Shown: piece by piece, positions 19,314 to 28,549 of the stretch
Layout: the number at the start of each line of letters is the position of its first letter
How positions within the stretch are numbered: position 1 is the first letter of the stretch
Assembly (NCBI GenBank): GCA_017084465.1
Contig: CP070896.1
Location: forward strand, 930,001 to 994,000
Direction of reading: 5' to 3'
Length of the DNA: 64,000 bases
Source of the DNA: Lacrimispora xylanisolvens
Lineage (GTDB): Bacteria; Bacillota; Clostridia; Lachnospirales; Lachnospiraceae
Notes under the pieces: model-generated
Told to the model about the DNA's origin: nothing
The model's database searches: none
The model's input: only the letters and a program-made list of their open reading frames with translations
Position numbers and translations under genes: made by a program

Positions 19314-19826
19314 TTATGAACCTTCTGGCTCATTATAGGCATACCAGTCTGATTCCGGCAAGCCCAATTTACGCAAAATGCCATTCAGGTAGCCGATATT
19401 ATACATGATATGTCTTATTTGCCCAATAATAACATCTGCATAAGTGTATTGCGGGTTGTTGCCAAAAACGGAAGTCCCCAATTTTTCATCATTCAGATGA
19501 TCAAATACTCCTGTTGACTTTATTTGAATTGCATCAAGATACTCTCGCATTTTTATTTTCGATATAAATAATCCATCATAATTATCTGCATATAAGTCAG
19601 TGGTGTAGGCATCATCAAAAATCAATGTACGCCATTCACTGTCGTCATACTTCTCACGCATCCAGAAATCAATATAATAAACATAATGGAAAACCTGCTG
19701 CCAAAAGGGTACTTCATTATATGATGAAGCCCATATTTCTTCCGGACAAATGTCCACAAGAATAACTGCCATATGAAATGTAGAATCAAACTGATTGCGC
19801 AAAGCCTCTGTTACTAATGTACTCAT
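19314..19826 (-). CDS. DinB family protein
   Basis: 170 residues. LRNQFDSTFHMAVILVDICP, FWQQVFHYVYYIDFW and IIGQIRHIMYNIGYLNGILR are the three helices carrying the metal-binding His residues of the DinB/YfiT four-helix bundle. The fold is shared with mycothiol- and bacillithiol-dependent transferases. Function here unknown. Starts after GGGGG at 19826. Confidence 0.8.
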   Translation of the reverse strand: MSTLVTEALRNQFDSTFHMAVILVDICPEEIWASSYNEVPFWQQVFHYVYYIDFWMREKYDDSEWRTLIFDDAYTTDLYADNYDGLFISKIKMREYLDAIQIKSTGVFDHLNDEKLGTSVFGNNPQYTYADVIIGQIRHIMYNIGYLNGILRKLGLPESDWYAYNEPEGS

Positions 19827-19917
19827 TATATTTCCCCCTAGTATTTTTCAAATTCATCTTTCATGTTTAGAGGAACCATTCCATGCCACGTTCTTGAAAT
19901 CATGGTTTATATCACTC

Positions 19918-20991
19918 CTAACCTATTTTATCTTCACCTTTTATTATGAAAGGCATATGGTAATTGTTGTTATCTATCAATATATTACAATTTTCTTTTG
20001 GTTTACACTGTTCCAGGTACTTCTTTTGAATAGGAATATACTTATTTCTATATCGATCAAGAAAACCTGGTCCATATTTTGGTACATCTCTTATTTGGGC
20101 TCTTTTAAGTACCTCATCAAAATTTATATCTATAAATATTTTCAGATCAAAATAAGACAGTAACGGTTCCCGAAACAATAATACTCCCTCCAGGATTACA
20201 ACGGTATCTTTGTCAATGGAATAAGTGATCTCATTTATGTATTCATCTTTGTCCAAATCCAGACATTGCACTGTTTTATTTATATGCCCAAATTGTATTA
20301 GTGGAAAAAGTACTTCAGAAAGTAACTGGTCATAATTGAACGCGTTATAATAATAAGCGTCTATATCGTTTTCTCCTGTACTTCTCACTGCTGTATTATG
20401 AAAATCATCAATGTGAATTACTGTATTCTTAATCCCAACGGCTTGCAGATATGTTGATAGTTCTTTTGAAAAACTCGTTTTTCCTGAAGCATCAACGCCA
20501 TTTACACCAATAATTCTTATATGTTTCCTTTGTATATTCTTTTTAATAGTTTCGTATATTCGGCATCTGTGAACAATAGGCAGTATATCTGCTGGCCTGT
20601 CTGCGGTAAAATAGTTGTCATCCCATGTACCTTCTACACCATATCCATATCGGCAAAATATAAATGATGACCTGACCTGTTTGGAAGCAACATAATCCGT
20701 TTCTGCATCACCAACAACAATAACAGAATCTCCATCTTCATTTATTTCCCTTATTGCCTCGGCCTTATCCGGATAGGTTCTGTAACTGAACTTTTTTTCA
20801 AAGAAATGATCTATGCCTAACGTTTCTGTCACTACATTAATATATTCCAGATTGCCTGATGAACAAATATATAGTTTATCTCCTTCTGCTCTCAGTGTGC
20901 TCAATAGCTCTTTTATCCCTTCATAACACACCCCGTCACTTTTCACGGCAACAAGGATAGCTTTTTCATCTAAATCAAAAATGACTTTCAC
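19918..20991 (-). CDS. HAD-like hydrolase fused to uridine-kinase-like P-loop domain
   Basis: 357 residues, GTG start at 20991 with GGAGG about 13 bases upstream. Residues 1-140 are a small cap-less HAD domain: VIFDLDEKAI supplies the DxD, KLYICSSGNLEYINVV motif II, and VIVVGDAETDYVASKQV motif IV. Residues 150-357 are a phosphoribulokinase/uridine-kinase domain: IRIIGVNGVDASGKTSFSKE is the Walker A, TVIHIDDFHN the acceptor-side Asp, VVILEGVLLFREPLL a Walker-B-like strand. The fusion suggests phosphorylation and dephosphorylation of the same kind of small molecule, perhaps a nucleoside or sugar. Substrate unknown. Confidence 0.75.
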   Translation of the reverse strand: MKVIFDLDEKAILVAVKSDGVCYEGIKELLSTLRAEGDKLYICSSGNLEYINVVTETLGIDHFFEKKFSYRTYPDKAEAIREINEDGDSVIVVGDAETDYVASKQVRSSFIFCRYGYGVEGTWDDNYFTADRPADILPIVHRCRIYETIKKNIQRKHIRIIGVNGVDASGKTSFSKELSTYLQAVGIKNTVIHIDDFHNTAVRSTGENDIDAYYYNAFNYDQLLSEVLFPLIQFGHINKTVQCLDLDKDEYINEITYSIDKDTVVILEGVLLFREPLLSYFDLKIFIDINFDEVLKRAQIRDVPKYGPGFLDRYRNKYIPIQKKYLEQCKPKENCNILIDNNNYHMPFIIKGEDKIG

Positions 20992-21017
20992 TTTATTTAT
21001 GAAACCTCCATGACTTT

Positions 21018-21563
21018 TTATATATGGGATCCACCGGTATAAAATTCTGTTCTGGTAATGGAATATACACTTGTTTTTATGTTGGTCTGATCGGGATACT
21101 CCTCACGTAATGACATCCCCATCTTTTCGGCTACTTTTCTTGATGGAATGTTGGTCGACCTCTGATACGAGAAGACCTCGTTAAAATCAGTGTTCTTAAA
21201 GATATACACTAAACATGCTTTTGATGCCTGGGAAGCATAGCCTTTATTCCAGAAATTCTTATTAATATGATAGCCGATTTCTGGAAACAAATTTCCATCA
21301 CGATAGATATTTTGCATGGTAATACCACAATCACCAATGAACTCATTGGTTTTCTTTAAAATAACCGCCCATAATCCAAATCCATATTTGCTATAATTAT
21401 CAAGGTTCCAGTTGATCCACTTTCTGGTCTGATCCTCATCAAATTCTCTTGGATAAAACTGCATCGTCTCTTTATCGGATAATATCTGATGCCAGGCATC
21501 AAAGTCCGCCATTGTCAGCTCTCTTAATGCAATCTGATCTGTTTCTATAATATATTTCGTCAT
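21018..21563 (-). CDS. GNAT acetyltransferase, RimJ/RimL-like
   Basis: 181 residues. TDQIALRELTMADFDAWHQI at the N-terminus, EIGYHINKNFWNKGYASQAS (acetyl-CoA pyrophosphate loop region) and NIPSRKVAEKMGMSLREEY at the C-terminus are standard for the RimJ/RimL subfamily that acetylates protein N-termini or small amines. Start after GGGGAG at 21563. Lies 26 bases after the HAD-kinase gene in opposite transcript order (it is upstream of it). Confidence 0.85.
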   Translation of the reverse strand: MTKYIIETDQIALRELTMADFDAWHQILSDKETMQFYPREFDEDQTRKWINWNLDNYSKYGFGLWAVILKKTNEFIGDCGITMQNIYRDGNLFPEIGYHINKNFWNKGYASQASKACLVYIFKNTDFNEVFSYQRSTNIPSRKVAEKMGMSLREEYPDQTNIKTSVYSITRTEFYTGGSHI

Positions 21564-21609
21564 AAACTCCCCCTGATTTGTCTTTTGATCATTGTATATT
21601 CCTTAAGAT

Positions 21610-22362
21610 TCACCGCCTTGCTACTAATGTAAATTCTCCTGGTACACTTTTATTTTTCCATGCAGGATGCTCATCAAATCGGGACAACGTGAATCCCTCC
21701 GTTATAACTGCATTAATTATTTCACTGATCGTGTATTTTCTATAACTGCATAAAGGCATCTGTTTCCGAATTTCATCAGGGAAAAATCTTGCATGAGCCA
21801 TCTCACCTTCAAATACATCAGTTGAAAAATAATTCATTGCAGGCTGCTCGAGCCCTAACATATCCGCTATCTTTTGAAAAGGGTGGAAATCACTGCATAT
21901 AAGCCTTCCATTTGACTTAAGGAGCTGATACATTACATTCATGAATTGGTTAAGATCATGAAAATAGTGAAGGATTCCACCCTCCATGAATACCACATCA
22001 AAAGAAGCTTCGTATTTGTTCATGTCTATTTCCAAAACATCCCCAACAACAAAATTAATTTTTACATTTGCGGCATCTGCTACCTCAAGTGCGTATCTTT
22101 TATTGTCTTCTGATATATCAAAAATTGTTACTTCTGATCCCAGAATTGCAAGAGGGATTGCTTTCTTCCCACATGAACCGCATATATTGGCCACTTTTAT
22201 ATCTTTATAAATTTCAAAGTAATCAGCATAACGTTTCAGCATTCCCCTTGGGTCTTCCAGATCCTTCTTTGCTCGTTCTTTGGGTTCACCTGAGTTATTT
22301 ATCCAAAAGTCATATGCATTATATTCCCATGCCTTCTTATTTTGTTGACAATAATTTTTCAT
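21610..22362 (-). CDS. Class I SAM-dependent methyltransferase
   Basis: Start at 22362 after GGAAAGG: MKNYCQQNKKAWEYNAYDFW. SAM motif I is VANICGSCGKKAIPLAILGS, with Asp in VTIFDISEDNKRYALEVA, and FDVVFMEGGILHYFHDLNQF acts as motif IV. 250 residues, cytoplasmic. Motif I is GSCGKK in place of the commoner GxGxG. The pattern fits small-molecule methyltransferases; substrate unknown. An in-frame ATG at 22383 lacks a ribosome-binding site. Confidence 0.85.
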   Translation of the reverse strand: MKNYCQQNKKAWEYNAYDFWINNSGEPKERAKKDLEDPRGMLKRYADYFEIYKDIKVANICGSCGKKAIPLAILGSEVTIFDISEDNKRYALEVADAANVKINFVVGDVLEIDMNKYEASFDVVFMEGGILHYFHDLNQFMNVMYQLLKSNGRLICSDFHPFQKIADMLGLEQPAMNYFSTDVFEGEMAHARFFPDEIRKQMPLCSYRKYTISEIINAVITEGFTLSRFDEHPAWKNKSVPGEFTLVARR

Positions 22363-22398
22363 GTAATCCTTTCCTGTCTCCAAATGAAAATAAAATGC

Positions 22399-22844
22399 TT
22401 ATACTGCAAATTCCATAAAATATGCGTGTTGCTGGTCGATGAGCCCTTTAATTTCATCAATGTCATTGGTTGTAACATCAGGTATTTCTAATACAAACGC
22501 TCCGCATCACCTTTACAAAATCCACATTCCCCACATTTTGCCAAACGATTATTGCTAGATAAAATCCTGTCCCTTATAACATTGGCAAACTTATCAGAGT
22601 AATTGGTGCAAGAAGAAAAACGCAGCCCGAAGAATGCATCTGCACCCCCCTCCCGAACGCCAAACCGGGCTATGACCCTGTTATGAGAAAGGTTTGAAAA
22701 GGAGAGAATGTAACCCTTTGTCTGCTTTTTCATAGGGGTATACCCACGTTCAATCAGGCGGTAAATGATTGGCTCATAGACCAGCTTCTGTTCTGCACTT
22801 ATCATCGAGTAGAATACTTCAATATGTTTTTCCCAAGATTTCAT
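22399..22844 (-). CDS. Hypothetical protein with Cys motif (frameshifted near C-terminus)
   Basis: Begins MKSWEKHIEVFYSMISAEQK at 22844, sharing ATGA with the stop of the GyrI-like gene, so translation is coupled. Contains RVIARFGVREGGADAFFGLR and the Cys motif LAKCGECGFCKGD (C-x2-C-x2-C), a likely metal site. As written it ends at 22488. One base missing at the A run 22495-22497 would let it continue VLEIPDVTTNDIDEIKGLID and stop at 22399, about 148 residues. I do not recognise a named family. The neighbour suggests a shared ligand-handling role; that is an inference. Confidence 0.6.
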
Positions 22845-23339
22845 GCAAATCCCTCCTGTAATACATGATTTTTCAGCTTGATTGGAATAAAAGTTTCCAT
22901 CTGAGCCCAGCCTTGGACTTGTATAATTTCTGCGGGCGTTATGATATGTCCCATTGGATAATGATTTGGACGGATATCTAATTCTAAAAATTCTGAGCTT
23001 TCAATATATTTTAGAGCTTCCTTACACAGCTTTCCGTTGGTTTCTTCATCTCCATCTTTGTAATGATAAGTTAAATAATAACCACCATCAAAATGAATCA
23101 CTTCATTTCCGCCATCATCCATGTCTTCACTTAATGCCAACATCCATACCATACCTTGCTGTTCTTCATCATAGTAAAGAAAATCTCTTGGTAAAAAACC
23201 TGTCTCTGTCAGGCAGGTTCATAGCAGAAAAGTATATATTAAATTTGCCTAGCACTCCTTTAGAAGAAAAATCAAAATTTTTATCAACTCCAGACGATGC
23301 TGCTTTAAATGGGGGTAAAGAGATAATCCTGAATTCCAT
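22841..23339 (-). CDS. GyrI-like small-molecule-binding domain protein (frameshifted)
   Basis: Starts MEFRIISLPPFKAASSGVDK at 23339 after AGGAGG. The frame breaks after LPDRDRF in a six-base A run at 23193-23198. With five the next frame continues PRDFLYYDEEQQGMVWMLAL, then HFDGGYYLTYHYKDGDEETN. About 165 residues, a stand-alone AraC effector-binding/GyrI domain without a DNA-binding part. The short ORF at 22841-23152 is its tail. Precedes the Cys-motif protein with overlapping stop and start. Confidence 0.75.
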
Positions 23340-23350
23340 AATGCCTCCTC

Positions 23351-23984
23351 CTAGTTTAAGCCGTTTAAATTATTTTGTAACGAATCCACCAATTTTCCAA
23401 TATGTATTCCGTCTACAAACGAGTGATGAACCTGAACGGAAAAAGGAAGTATCTTCTTGCCATCTCTGTCAAAATATTTTCCCCAATCAAACAAAGGAGT
23501 GGCATTATCCTTTTTACCCGAGTTTGTATGTGAAATATGAGTGTACGATACCCATGGCATAGGGGGAAAACTGAAATACATCATTTCCAAGCGGCCCGGT
23601 GAAATAGTCCTTCTGATCTACCGCTTTCCTGGCTGCTACCGAATTATACTGTTCCAGTGTGTCCTGCATTTCAACATTGATAACTTTAAATAACTCTGTT
23701 TCTTTATTCAGATAGGTAAAGGCTGTGTTAATTTTGTCATACAGCACTATTTTGCCATCAAGAAAGCGATATCGAAATTCTTCAATGTCATTTGCACATC
23801 TTGAAACTATGTAGATAAGGGATAGGGTAAAGGATAGATCATCTTTCCGCACTTTCTTTAAGAAATTTGTGATATCTAATTCAAAAGTAACACAATACGA
23901 TGGTTCTATACTGTTTCTAAATACCTGGCAATGGAAAGCTCTTTTCCAAGTGGTTTCATCAATTATCTTATATGGATTTGACAT
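23351..23984 (-). CDS. CatA-like chloramphenicol O-acetyltransferase family protein (frameshifted)
   Basis: About 210 residues, the usual length for type A CAT. Starts MSNPYKIIDETTWKRAFHCQ at 23984. Typical CAT segments follow: SYCVTFELDITNF, SLIYIVSRCAND and TAFTYLNKETELFKV. The second frame contains VSYTHISHTNSG and the catalytic HHSFVDGIHIGKLVD. The break is a five-base G run at 23562-23566; four restores QFSPMPWVSYTH. It is trimeric acetyltransferase in the family. Chloramphenicol activity cannot be told from sequence, and the catalytic loop has HHSFVDG where characterised enzymes usually have HHAVCDG. Confidence 0.8.
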
Positions 23985-24012
23985 AATATCTATACCCCTT
24001 TCTTTCTACCTA

Positions 24013-24953
24013 TTATATAATTGTTGGTTTTTTCCAATGCGTCCATACAATTCCATCAGAGTAACCAATTTTCTTATAAAATTCGTTTCCTCCGCCAGTC
24101 ATATGAGTTACACCAAGCATTTTCATTCGTTCATAATGTTTGGATAATGCAACAGCTGCCAATCCCCTGTTTCTATATTCTGGTATTGTACATAAGGGTT
24201 CCATATAAGCTAGCTTGTTTTCCTTAACCCACCACATACCTGAGTAACAAACATATTCATCTTCATCGTTTGCAATGATTATATCAAATTGGGGAGTTGC
24301 ATGAGGCGCCGGACACATGACACCTTTCCTCACACCATTATATCCCTTTTGTGGATTCCAGCTGGTTCCGCAATCTGCCTCTTCCCACTTTTCAAACGGA
24401 CCTTTATCCTGCTCATGGTCAAATCCTTTCCAGCAGCACCTTGCCAGTTTTACGGGATCAACCTCACTCTCCTTTACGAAATGGAAACCTTCCGGCAGCT
24501 GATAGGAAAGTTCATTTTGAAAGTCGAAAATGAAGTCGTGTTCTTCATACACCTTACAATATCCTCTTTTTACCACTGCATCAATCAGAGATTCCTGTCC
24601 TTTGAATAAAATAAATTGTCTCTGATTATCGAAATTCGGCATATATTCTTCAGCGTAATCTAATAGTTCTTCCACTAATTCTTCATATCCGGGACGAAGA
24701 TTAAAATATGTTAGTAACAGGTGACTCTGTGAAAACAAATGCTACTACTTTGTCTCCATCAAACCAGATGCGATTTAAGTACTGATATGAATTGTCCATC
24801 CATGTTGATGTGATGGCATATTCATAAAAAAGGAGCTGCTACACCATTGGTGAAATTGCGTCCATAGATTTCCACCATGAAATTCCAAATTAAATTAATG
24901 TCTGTTAATATCTGAAATTGCTTTATCTTTATATTTCTATTGCATTCTTCCAT
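24013..24953 (-). CDS. Two-domain GNAT acetyltransferase (two frameshifts as written)
   Basis: The real start is probably ATG 24953 after AAGGAG: MEECNRNIKIKQFQILTDIN. The reading frame breaks in a six-base A run at 24826-24831 (five gives NGVAAPFYEYAITSTWMDNS). It breaks again near 24708-24716, just after VVAFVFTESPVT. The remainder reads YFNLRPGYEELVEELLDYAE and ends in the GNAT core LAYMEPLCTIPEYRNRGLAA followed by MTGGGNEFYKKIGYS. About 310 residues, a length seen in a Lachnospiraceae GNAT group with an N-terminal degenerate domain. Substrate unknown. Confidence 0.75.
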
Positions 24954-25001
24954 TCCTGCTTTCTCCTTTACAATAATGTAGTCTCCATTAATTCCTTAGA
25001 G

Positions 25002-25037
25002 GCTAGGTGACACCTGGAGCCTTTACCTCACGCTAGC
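25002..25037 (-). terminator. Inverted repeat after the GrpB gene
   Basis: GCTAGGTGA pairs with TCACGCTAGC around a loop of 17 bases, immediately after the GrpB-family stop codon on the minus strand. No U tract follows, so it may be an RNA 3-prime end stabiliser or a relic of a mobile element end. Confidence 0.35.
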
Positions 25038-25040
25038 TTC

Positions 25041-25553
25041 CTATATTTTTAATATTTGATAAATTCTTTCTATAACCGAATTTTTATATTGAATATAGCC
25101 TTCAATATCATCTGGATACAACGCTGCTCCTTCACGCTTAACTTTGCTATATTCCTGAACAGCATCATCATGCATAAGAAGATAATCCCGGAAAGCGAGA
25201 TGCCGTTTTAGTTCTTTTGAATTTTGTGGACAAACATACAGATGATGAAGCATGAATTCTGGTTTATTTTCATAACGGAAAGCCTCTCGCCCTTCAATAC
25301 CAAGGTTTCCTTCATATTTGTATCCTATATTTTCCAGTTTATTGATGACTTGAGGCAGGAGTTTATTATCGGAAATAACAACATCAATATCAATAATAGG
25401 CTTTGCCCATAATCCTTGTACCGAGGTACTTCCTACATGTTCAACTGATACTGTCAGTTGACCTAAGACCTGAATAATTTCTGCTTTGATTTTTTCAAAT
25501 TCTTTTGGCAACTCTTCATTGTAGGGAACAACTAAAACTTTTTTTGTTTTCAT
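25041..25553 (-). CDS. GrpB family nucleotidyltransferase-like protein
   Basis: 170 residues. VSVEHVGSTSVQGLWAKPII is the GrpB signature: GSTSV plus the PIIDIDVVI Asp pair resembles the minimal nucleotidyltransferase fold. Then PEFMLHHLYVCPQNSKELKR and HLAFRDYLLMH follow. The family sometimes occurs fused to CoaE; no biochemical role is settled. Starts after GGAG at 25553. Confidence 0.85.
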   Translation of the reverse strand: MKTKKVLVVPYNEELPKEFEKIKAEIIQVLGQLTVSVEHVGSTSVQGLWAKPIIDIDVVISDNKLLPQVINKLENIGYKYEGNLGIEGREAFRYENKPEFMLHHLYVCPQNSKELKRHLAFRDYLLMHDDAVQEYSKVKREGAALYPDDIEGYIQYKNSVIERIYQILKI

Positions 25554-25578
25554 AATTAATCTCCATGCCTTAACCGAA

Positions 25579-26007
25579 TTATAACTGTTTCTTTAATGTA
25601 TATAGTCTGATATCATCTGGAAAACCGTCGACTTCCCCACATATAACATATCCTTGCTTTTGATAAAAAAGTGGAGCTTGAAAAGAGTATGTTGTAAGAT
25701 GGGCAATCTGGCATCCAGCGTTTATTGCCTGATGTTCAATCACTTCCAATAAACGTGATGCTATTTTTTGACCTCTATAAGCTTCCTCCACCCAAAGAAC
25801 TTCTATTTCTAAGGAGGAGAGATAAGTTGATCCAGATACACCTCCCACAATAACTCCCTTTTCATTTCGTGCTATATTCGTAAACTCTATATCTGGTAAT
25901 TTTAATTTACCGTTTGTTATTTTCATATTGTGCTTAAGTAAACCATTTATACGAACTGAATTTATAAACTCTTGTTCATCACAATCATTATAAATAGTTA
26001 TAGACAT
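25579..26007 (-). CDS. GNAT acetyltransferase
   Basis: Start at 26007 after GGAGGTGAGG: MSITIYNDCDEQEFINSVRI. GNAT core: LEIEVLWVEEAYRGQKIASR (acetyl-CoA loop) and LTTYSFQAPLFYQKQGYVIC, where FYQKQGY is the usual C-terminal signature. About 142 residues, cytoplasmic. Closest in type to small-molecule N-acetyltransferases; substrate unknown. Confidence 0.85.
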   Translation of the reverse strand: MSITIYNDCDEQEFINSVRINGLLKHNMKITNGKLKLPDIEFTNIARNEKGVIVGGVSGSTYLSSLEIEVLWVEEAYRGQKIASRLLEVIEHQAINAGCQIAHLTTYSFQAPLFYQKQGYVICGEVDGFPDDIRLYTLKKQL

Positions 26008-26036
26008 TTTCCTCACCTCCCATTATACCTATAAAT

Positions 26037-26627
26037 TCAATCACGCCATTCAAGAATATCATCTAACCTTTTTCTTGGTCTCGCATGAGGATCTTCATCT
26101 GCATAACCTACTGTCATTGCAGCAAAAAGCTCTCCTTCAACATTTAGCCAATCGCTTAATTCCCTGTATGCAAAATATGTATCGCAAATCCATAAGCTAC
26201 CCAGTCCAAGTTCAGAAGCTGTGAGCGCCATGTTCTCAATTGCTGCACCGATTGACTGAGCATTACAGATTTCGTAAATACGTTCTTCCGGCTTTATTGA
26301 AGAATAAATATCTAATCCAAGGGAATTGATAATAAAAATGACAACAGGTGCCTGATCCATTATTTTCAAAGTATATTCTGCACTATTGAGATACTGGGCG
26401 CTGTCCGGAAGAAGCGGAAACTCCTTCTCTCTTATTAATCCTTTCCCCATAGCTGCTAGCATATCCTTCTTGGCATTGCCAGTTACTACAATAAATTTCC
26501 ATGGCTGTCGGTTTTTAGAAGATGGTGCAAGGATTCCTGACTGTAAAATTTCCTCTATCATGTGTCTGGGTACATCTGCTCTTTTATAATTCCGTATACT
26601 ACGTCTGTTTATAATGGCTGATAACAT
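26037..26627 (-). CDS. Nitroreductase family protein
   Basis: 196 residues. INRRSIRNYKRADVPRHMIE and LQSGILAPSSKNRQPWKFIV form the FMN-binding N-terminus; IGAAIENMALTASELGLGSL WICD and a C-terminal ARPRKRLDDILEW (FMN phosphate Arg pair) complete the family. Starts at ATG 26627 after GAGGAGGG, directly abutting the stop of the GNAT gene upstream, so they are probably co-transcribed. NAD(P)H-dependent, oxygen-insensitive flavoenzyme of unknown substrate. Confidence 0.85.
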   Translation of the reverse strand: MLSAIINRRSIRNYKRADVPRHMIEEILQSGILAPSSKNRQPWKFIVVTGNAKKDMLAAMGKGLIREKEFPLLPDSAQYLNSAEYTLKIMDQAPVVIFIINSLGLDIYSSIKPEERIYEICNAQSIGAAIENMALTASELGLGSLWICDTYFAYRELSDWLNVEGELFAAMTVGYADEDPHARPRKRLDDILEWRD

Positions 26628-27104
26628 TTAACGATCCCTCCTCAGATAAACCATATCAACCAGCTGTTTTCCATCTTCAAACATTGGGTGATCGTAGTTA
26701 TCTACAAAAAAGTTTATTATTCGGTGTGATTCTGTAAAGCCACATTTTTTATAAAAAGTAAGCGAAGAGGGAACATCTCCTGTCCCAACAAACATCGTGT
26801 TACAATCCGTATAAGTGGAAAACAGGAACTCTATCAGACTTTTTCCATAGCCTTTTTGTTGACAATCAGGTGAAACAGCTATGTTTTTAAGCTCATAAAT
26901 ACCATCACCTTCTTTTGTAATCACACATTCAGCTTTTATGCCATCATCCTCCAAAACGAACATTTCACCACGCTCAAGATATTTATCTATCATATCTTCC
27001 TGCTCGTCGGCCAGCAATAACAAATCTATATATTGCTTTTTGTTGTTTGTAATTTTCCTTATCCTTCTATTGTCAGTATAATTTTCCGCATGATCCAATG
27101 CCAT
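26628..27104 (-). CDS. GNAT acetyltransferase
   Basis: 158 residues. ELKNIAVSPDCQQKGYGKSL is the acetyl-CoA-binding loop, and TFYKKCGFTESHRIINFFVD the C-terminal GNAT element, followed by NYDHPMFEDGKQL, which is often seen in YvbK/YhfO-type acetyltransferases. Start after GGGGAG at 27104. The stop touches the start of the nitroreductase gene. Confidence 0.85.
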   Translation of the reverse strand: MALDHAENYTDNRRIRKITNNKKQYIDLLLLADEQEDMIDKYLERGEMFVLEDDGIKAECVITKEGDGIYELKNIAVSPDCQQKGYGKSLIEFLFSTYTDCNTMFVGTGDVPSSLTFYKKCGFTESHRIINFFVDNYDHPMFEDGKQLVDMVYLRRDR

Positions 27105-27129
27105 ATTAAGCTCCCCCTCAATTTCTTAT

Positions 27130-28179
27130 TCATTTCTTTTGTAAGCATGACACTTCTTGATCAAACCATGTTACAATGTCATTTCGCAACGATAAAACAG
27201 AATCATTTAGCGATATGGGAATACCACGACAACCTCCGTCACAATGTCCGATGATTTCTCTTTTTCTGCCGCAGCCATACCCCTTTACAATCAGTTCCTG
27301 CAATATTGGAGAAAATGTTTTTATGGTGTCTGCGTATTCATCTGTCTTTGTGGGTTTCACATTGATATGATAACCGTTGTTCAGAGAAGCGTTAATCCCC
27401 CATAAATCTTTGCGTTTATAACAATACTTTATATAGATATGAAATCCTTTTATTTCCACAATGCAGGTAAATCCTTTATCTGTATAACGGTGATGCAATT
27501 GCAGAATAAAATCCCGTACGTCTGCGGTTAAAGGCTTTATCGTATCCTGCACGATGGTAAGTTCATTCGTTCTTTCTTTTTTCATTATTCTGTAATCACA
27601 GCGTAAAAAAATATCCTGATTTACAAGAGTACCGTAGTCAGTTTCGGCAATTGCCATAACCTTTAGGCCTGTGAGCATAATGGGATCTTTTGGATATGTA
27701 ATCTTTATAGTTTTGATGTTTGAGATGTTTTGTTTTTTATCGTTTAAATCTATACCGTTAATACAAATACCGCAATTTGTAAGAAATTGAAGACATTCAA
27801 GGTTTTTGGTAACGGACAGTTTATCAACTAATATGTTGTTTTCACAAATAAGGGAATTGGAGTTATCATCTGACTTGCCATAATAGCCGATATTCATAAG
27901 TATAGTTCTTACATAGTGCAAAAATGGATAATACACGGAAAGAGTAGTTCGATTTTCATATTCATGGGCAACTTTTTTGCTATTGTCATATTCATTACCT
28001 TTGAGGTATAAAAAATCGTAAAGATGTACCAAAAAGGCTCTAAACGCGAGAACCCCTTCATATAGGTTTTTATCCATTGTAACATCTTTAAACAAAGGAT
28101 TAATCGCATATGCTTCGTTGGTTCCAGGCACCATTATTTCTTTTAAATAGTTTGCCACATCCGGAAGCGTTTTTCTCAT
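27130..28179 (-). CDS. Hypothetical protein with C-terminal Cys-rich motif
   Basis: Start at 28179 after GAGG: MRKTLPDVANYLKEIMVPGT, about 349 residues. No signal peptide or membrane segments. It has mixed alpha/beta character with YPFLHYVRTILMNIGYYGKS, then FLRCDYRIMKKERTNELTIV and IKGFHIYIKYCYKRKDLWGI. The C-terminus has VKGYGCGRKREIIGHCDGGC RGIPISL, with three Cys and a His that could bind zinc. I do not recognise the family. Next to a small acidic protein gene 36 bases upstream. Confidence 0.5.
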   Translation of the reverse strand: MRKTLPDVANYLKEIMVPGTNEAYAINPLFKDVTMDKNLYEGVLAFRAFLVHLYDFLYLKGNEYDNSKKVAHEYENRTTLSVYYPFLHYVRTILMNIGYYGKSDDNSNSLICENNILVDKLSVTKNLECLQFLTNCGICINGIDLNDKKQNISNIKTIKITYPKDPIMLTGLKVMAIAETDYGTLVNQDIFLRCDYRIMKKERTNELTIVQDTIKPLTADVRDFILQLHHRYTDKGFTCIVEIKGFHIYIKYCYKRKDLWGINASLNNGYHINVKPTKTDEYADTIKTFSPILQELIVKGYGCGRKREIIGHCDGGCRGIPISLNDSVLSLRNDIVTWFDQEVSCLQKK

Positions 28180-28215
28180 GTGGTTACCTCGTAATCTCAT
28201 TTTTTGTTTTGTGAT

Positions 28216-28503
28216 CTATAGTATTTCTATTTTTTCTTTTAAACTGTTAAGAAAAGACATTTCTAAATCAAGATAACGCCATTCTTTATCATCTTTATAT
28301 TGTAATATATAGTTATTTATAATAATTAATAACTCTTCTTTTTTACCTCCCTCCATTATAAATTTTCTGGCTGTGTCAAGGCATAAACTTTCATATTCAT
28401 CGCCCACCAATCTTCCTTTTCCAAATGATCCACCTGTTTCAATTAACATTCCATCATATAATGATAATTGTCTTTCAAAATTTGTCAGATAATTATATTT
28501 CAT
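28216..28503 (-). CDS. Small hypothetical protein, 95 residues
   Basis: MKYNYLTNFERQLSLYDGML to the end KEKIEIL. Helical, acidic, cytoplasmic; contains YESLCLDTARKFIMEGGKKE. The start has only a weak GGGAC upstream. Size and composition resemble immunity-protein-like or CdiI-like small proteins, but no toxin gene is nearby and the family is not recognised. Confidence 0.45.
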   Translation of the reverse strand: MKYNYLTNFERQLSLYDGMLIETGGSFGKGRLVGDEYESLCLDTARKFIMEGGKKEELLIIINNYILQYKDDKEWRYLDLEMSFLNSLKEKIEIL

Positions 28504-28549
28504 TCATTAGTCCCTTGTTCTTTATTTTGTTCAATATTTAGTTTTTCCA

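Noticed and set aside
23351..23984. Chloramphenicol resistance call
   Set aside because: The catalytic HHxxxDG is present, but the loop differs from typical CAT and many such homologues act on other substrates.
25002..25037. attC/integron site
   Set aside because: The inverted repeat lacks the GTTRRRY core and similar repeats do not recur at other gene boundaries.
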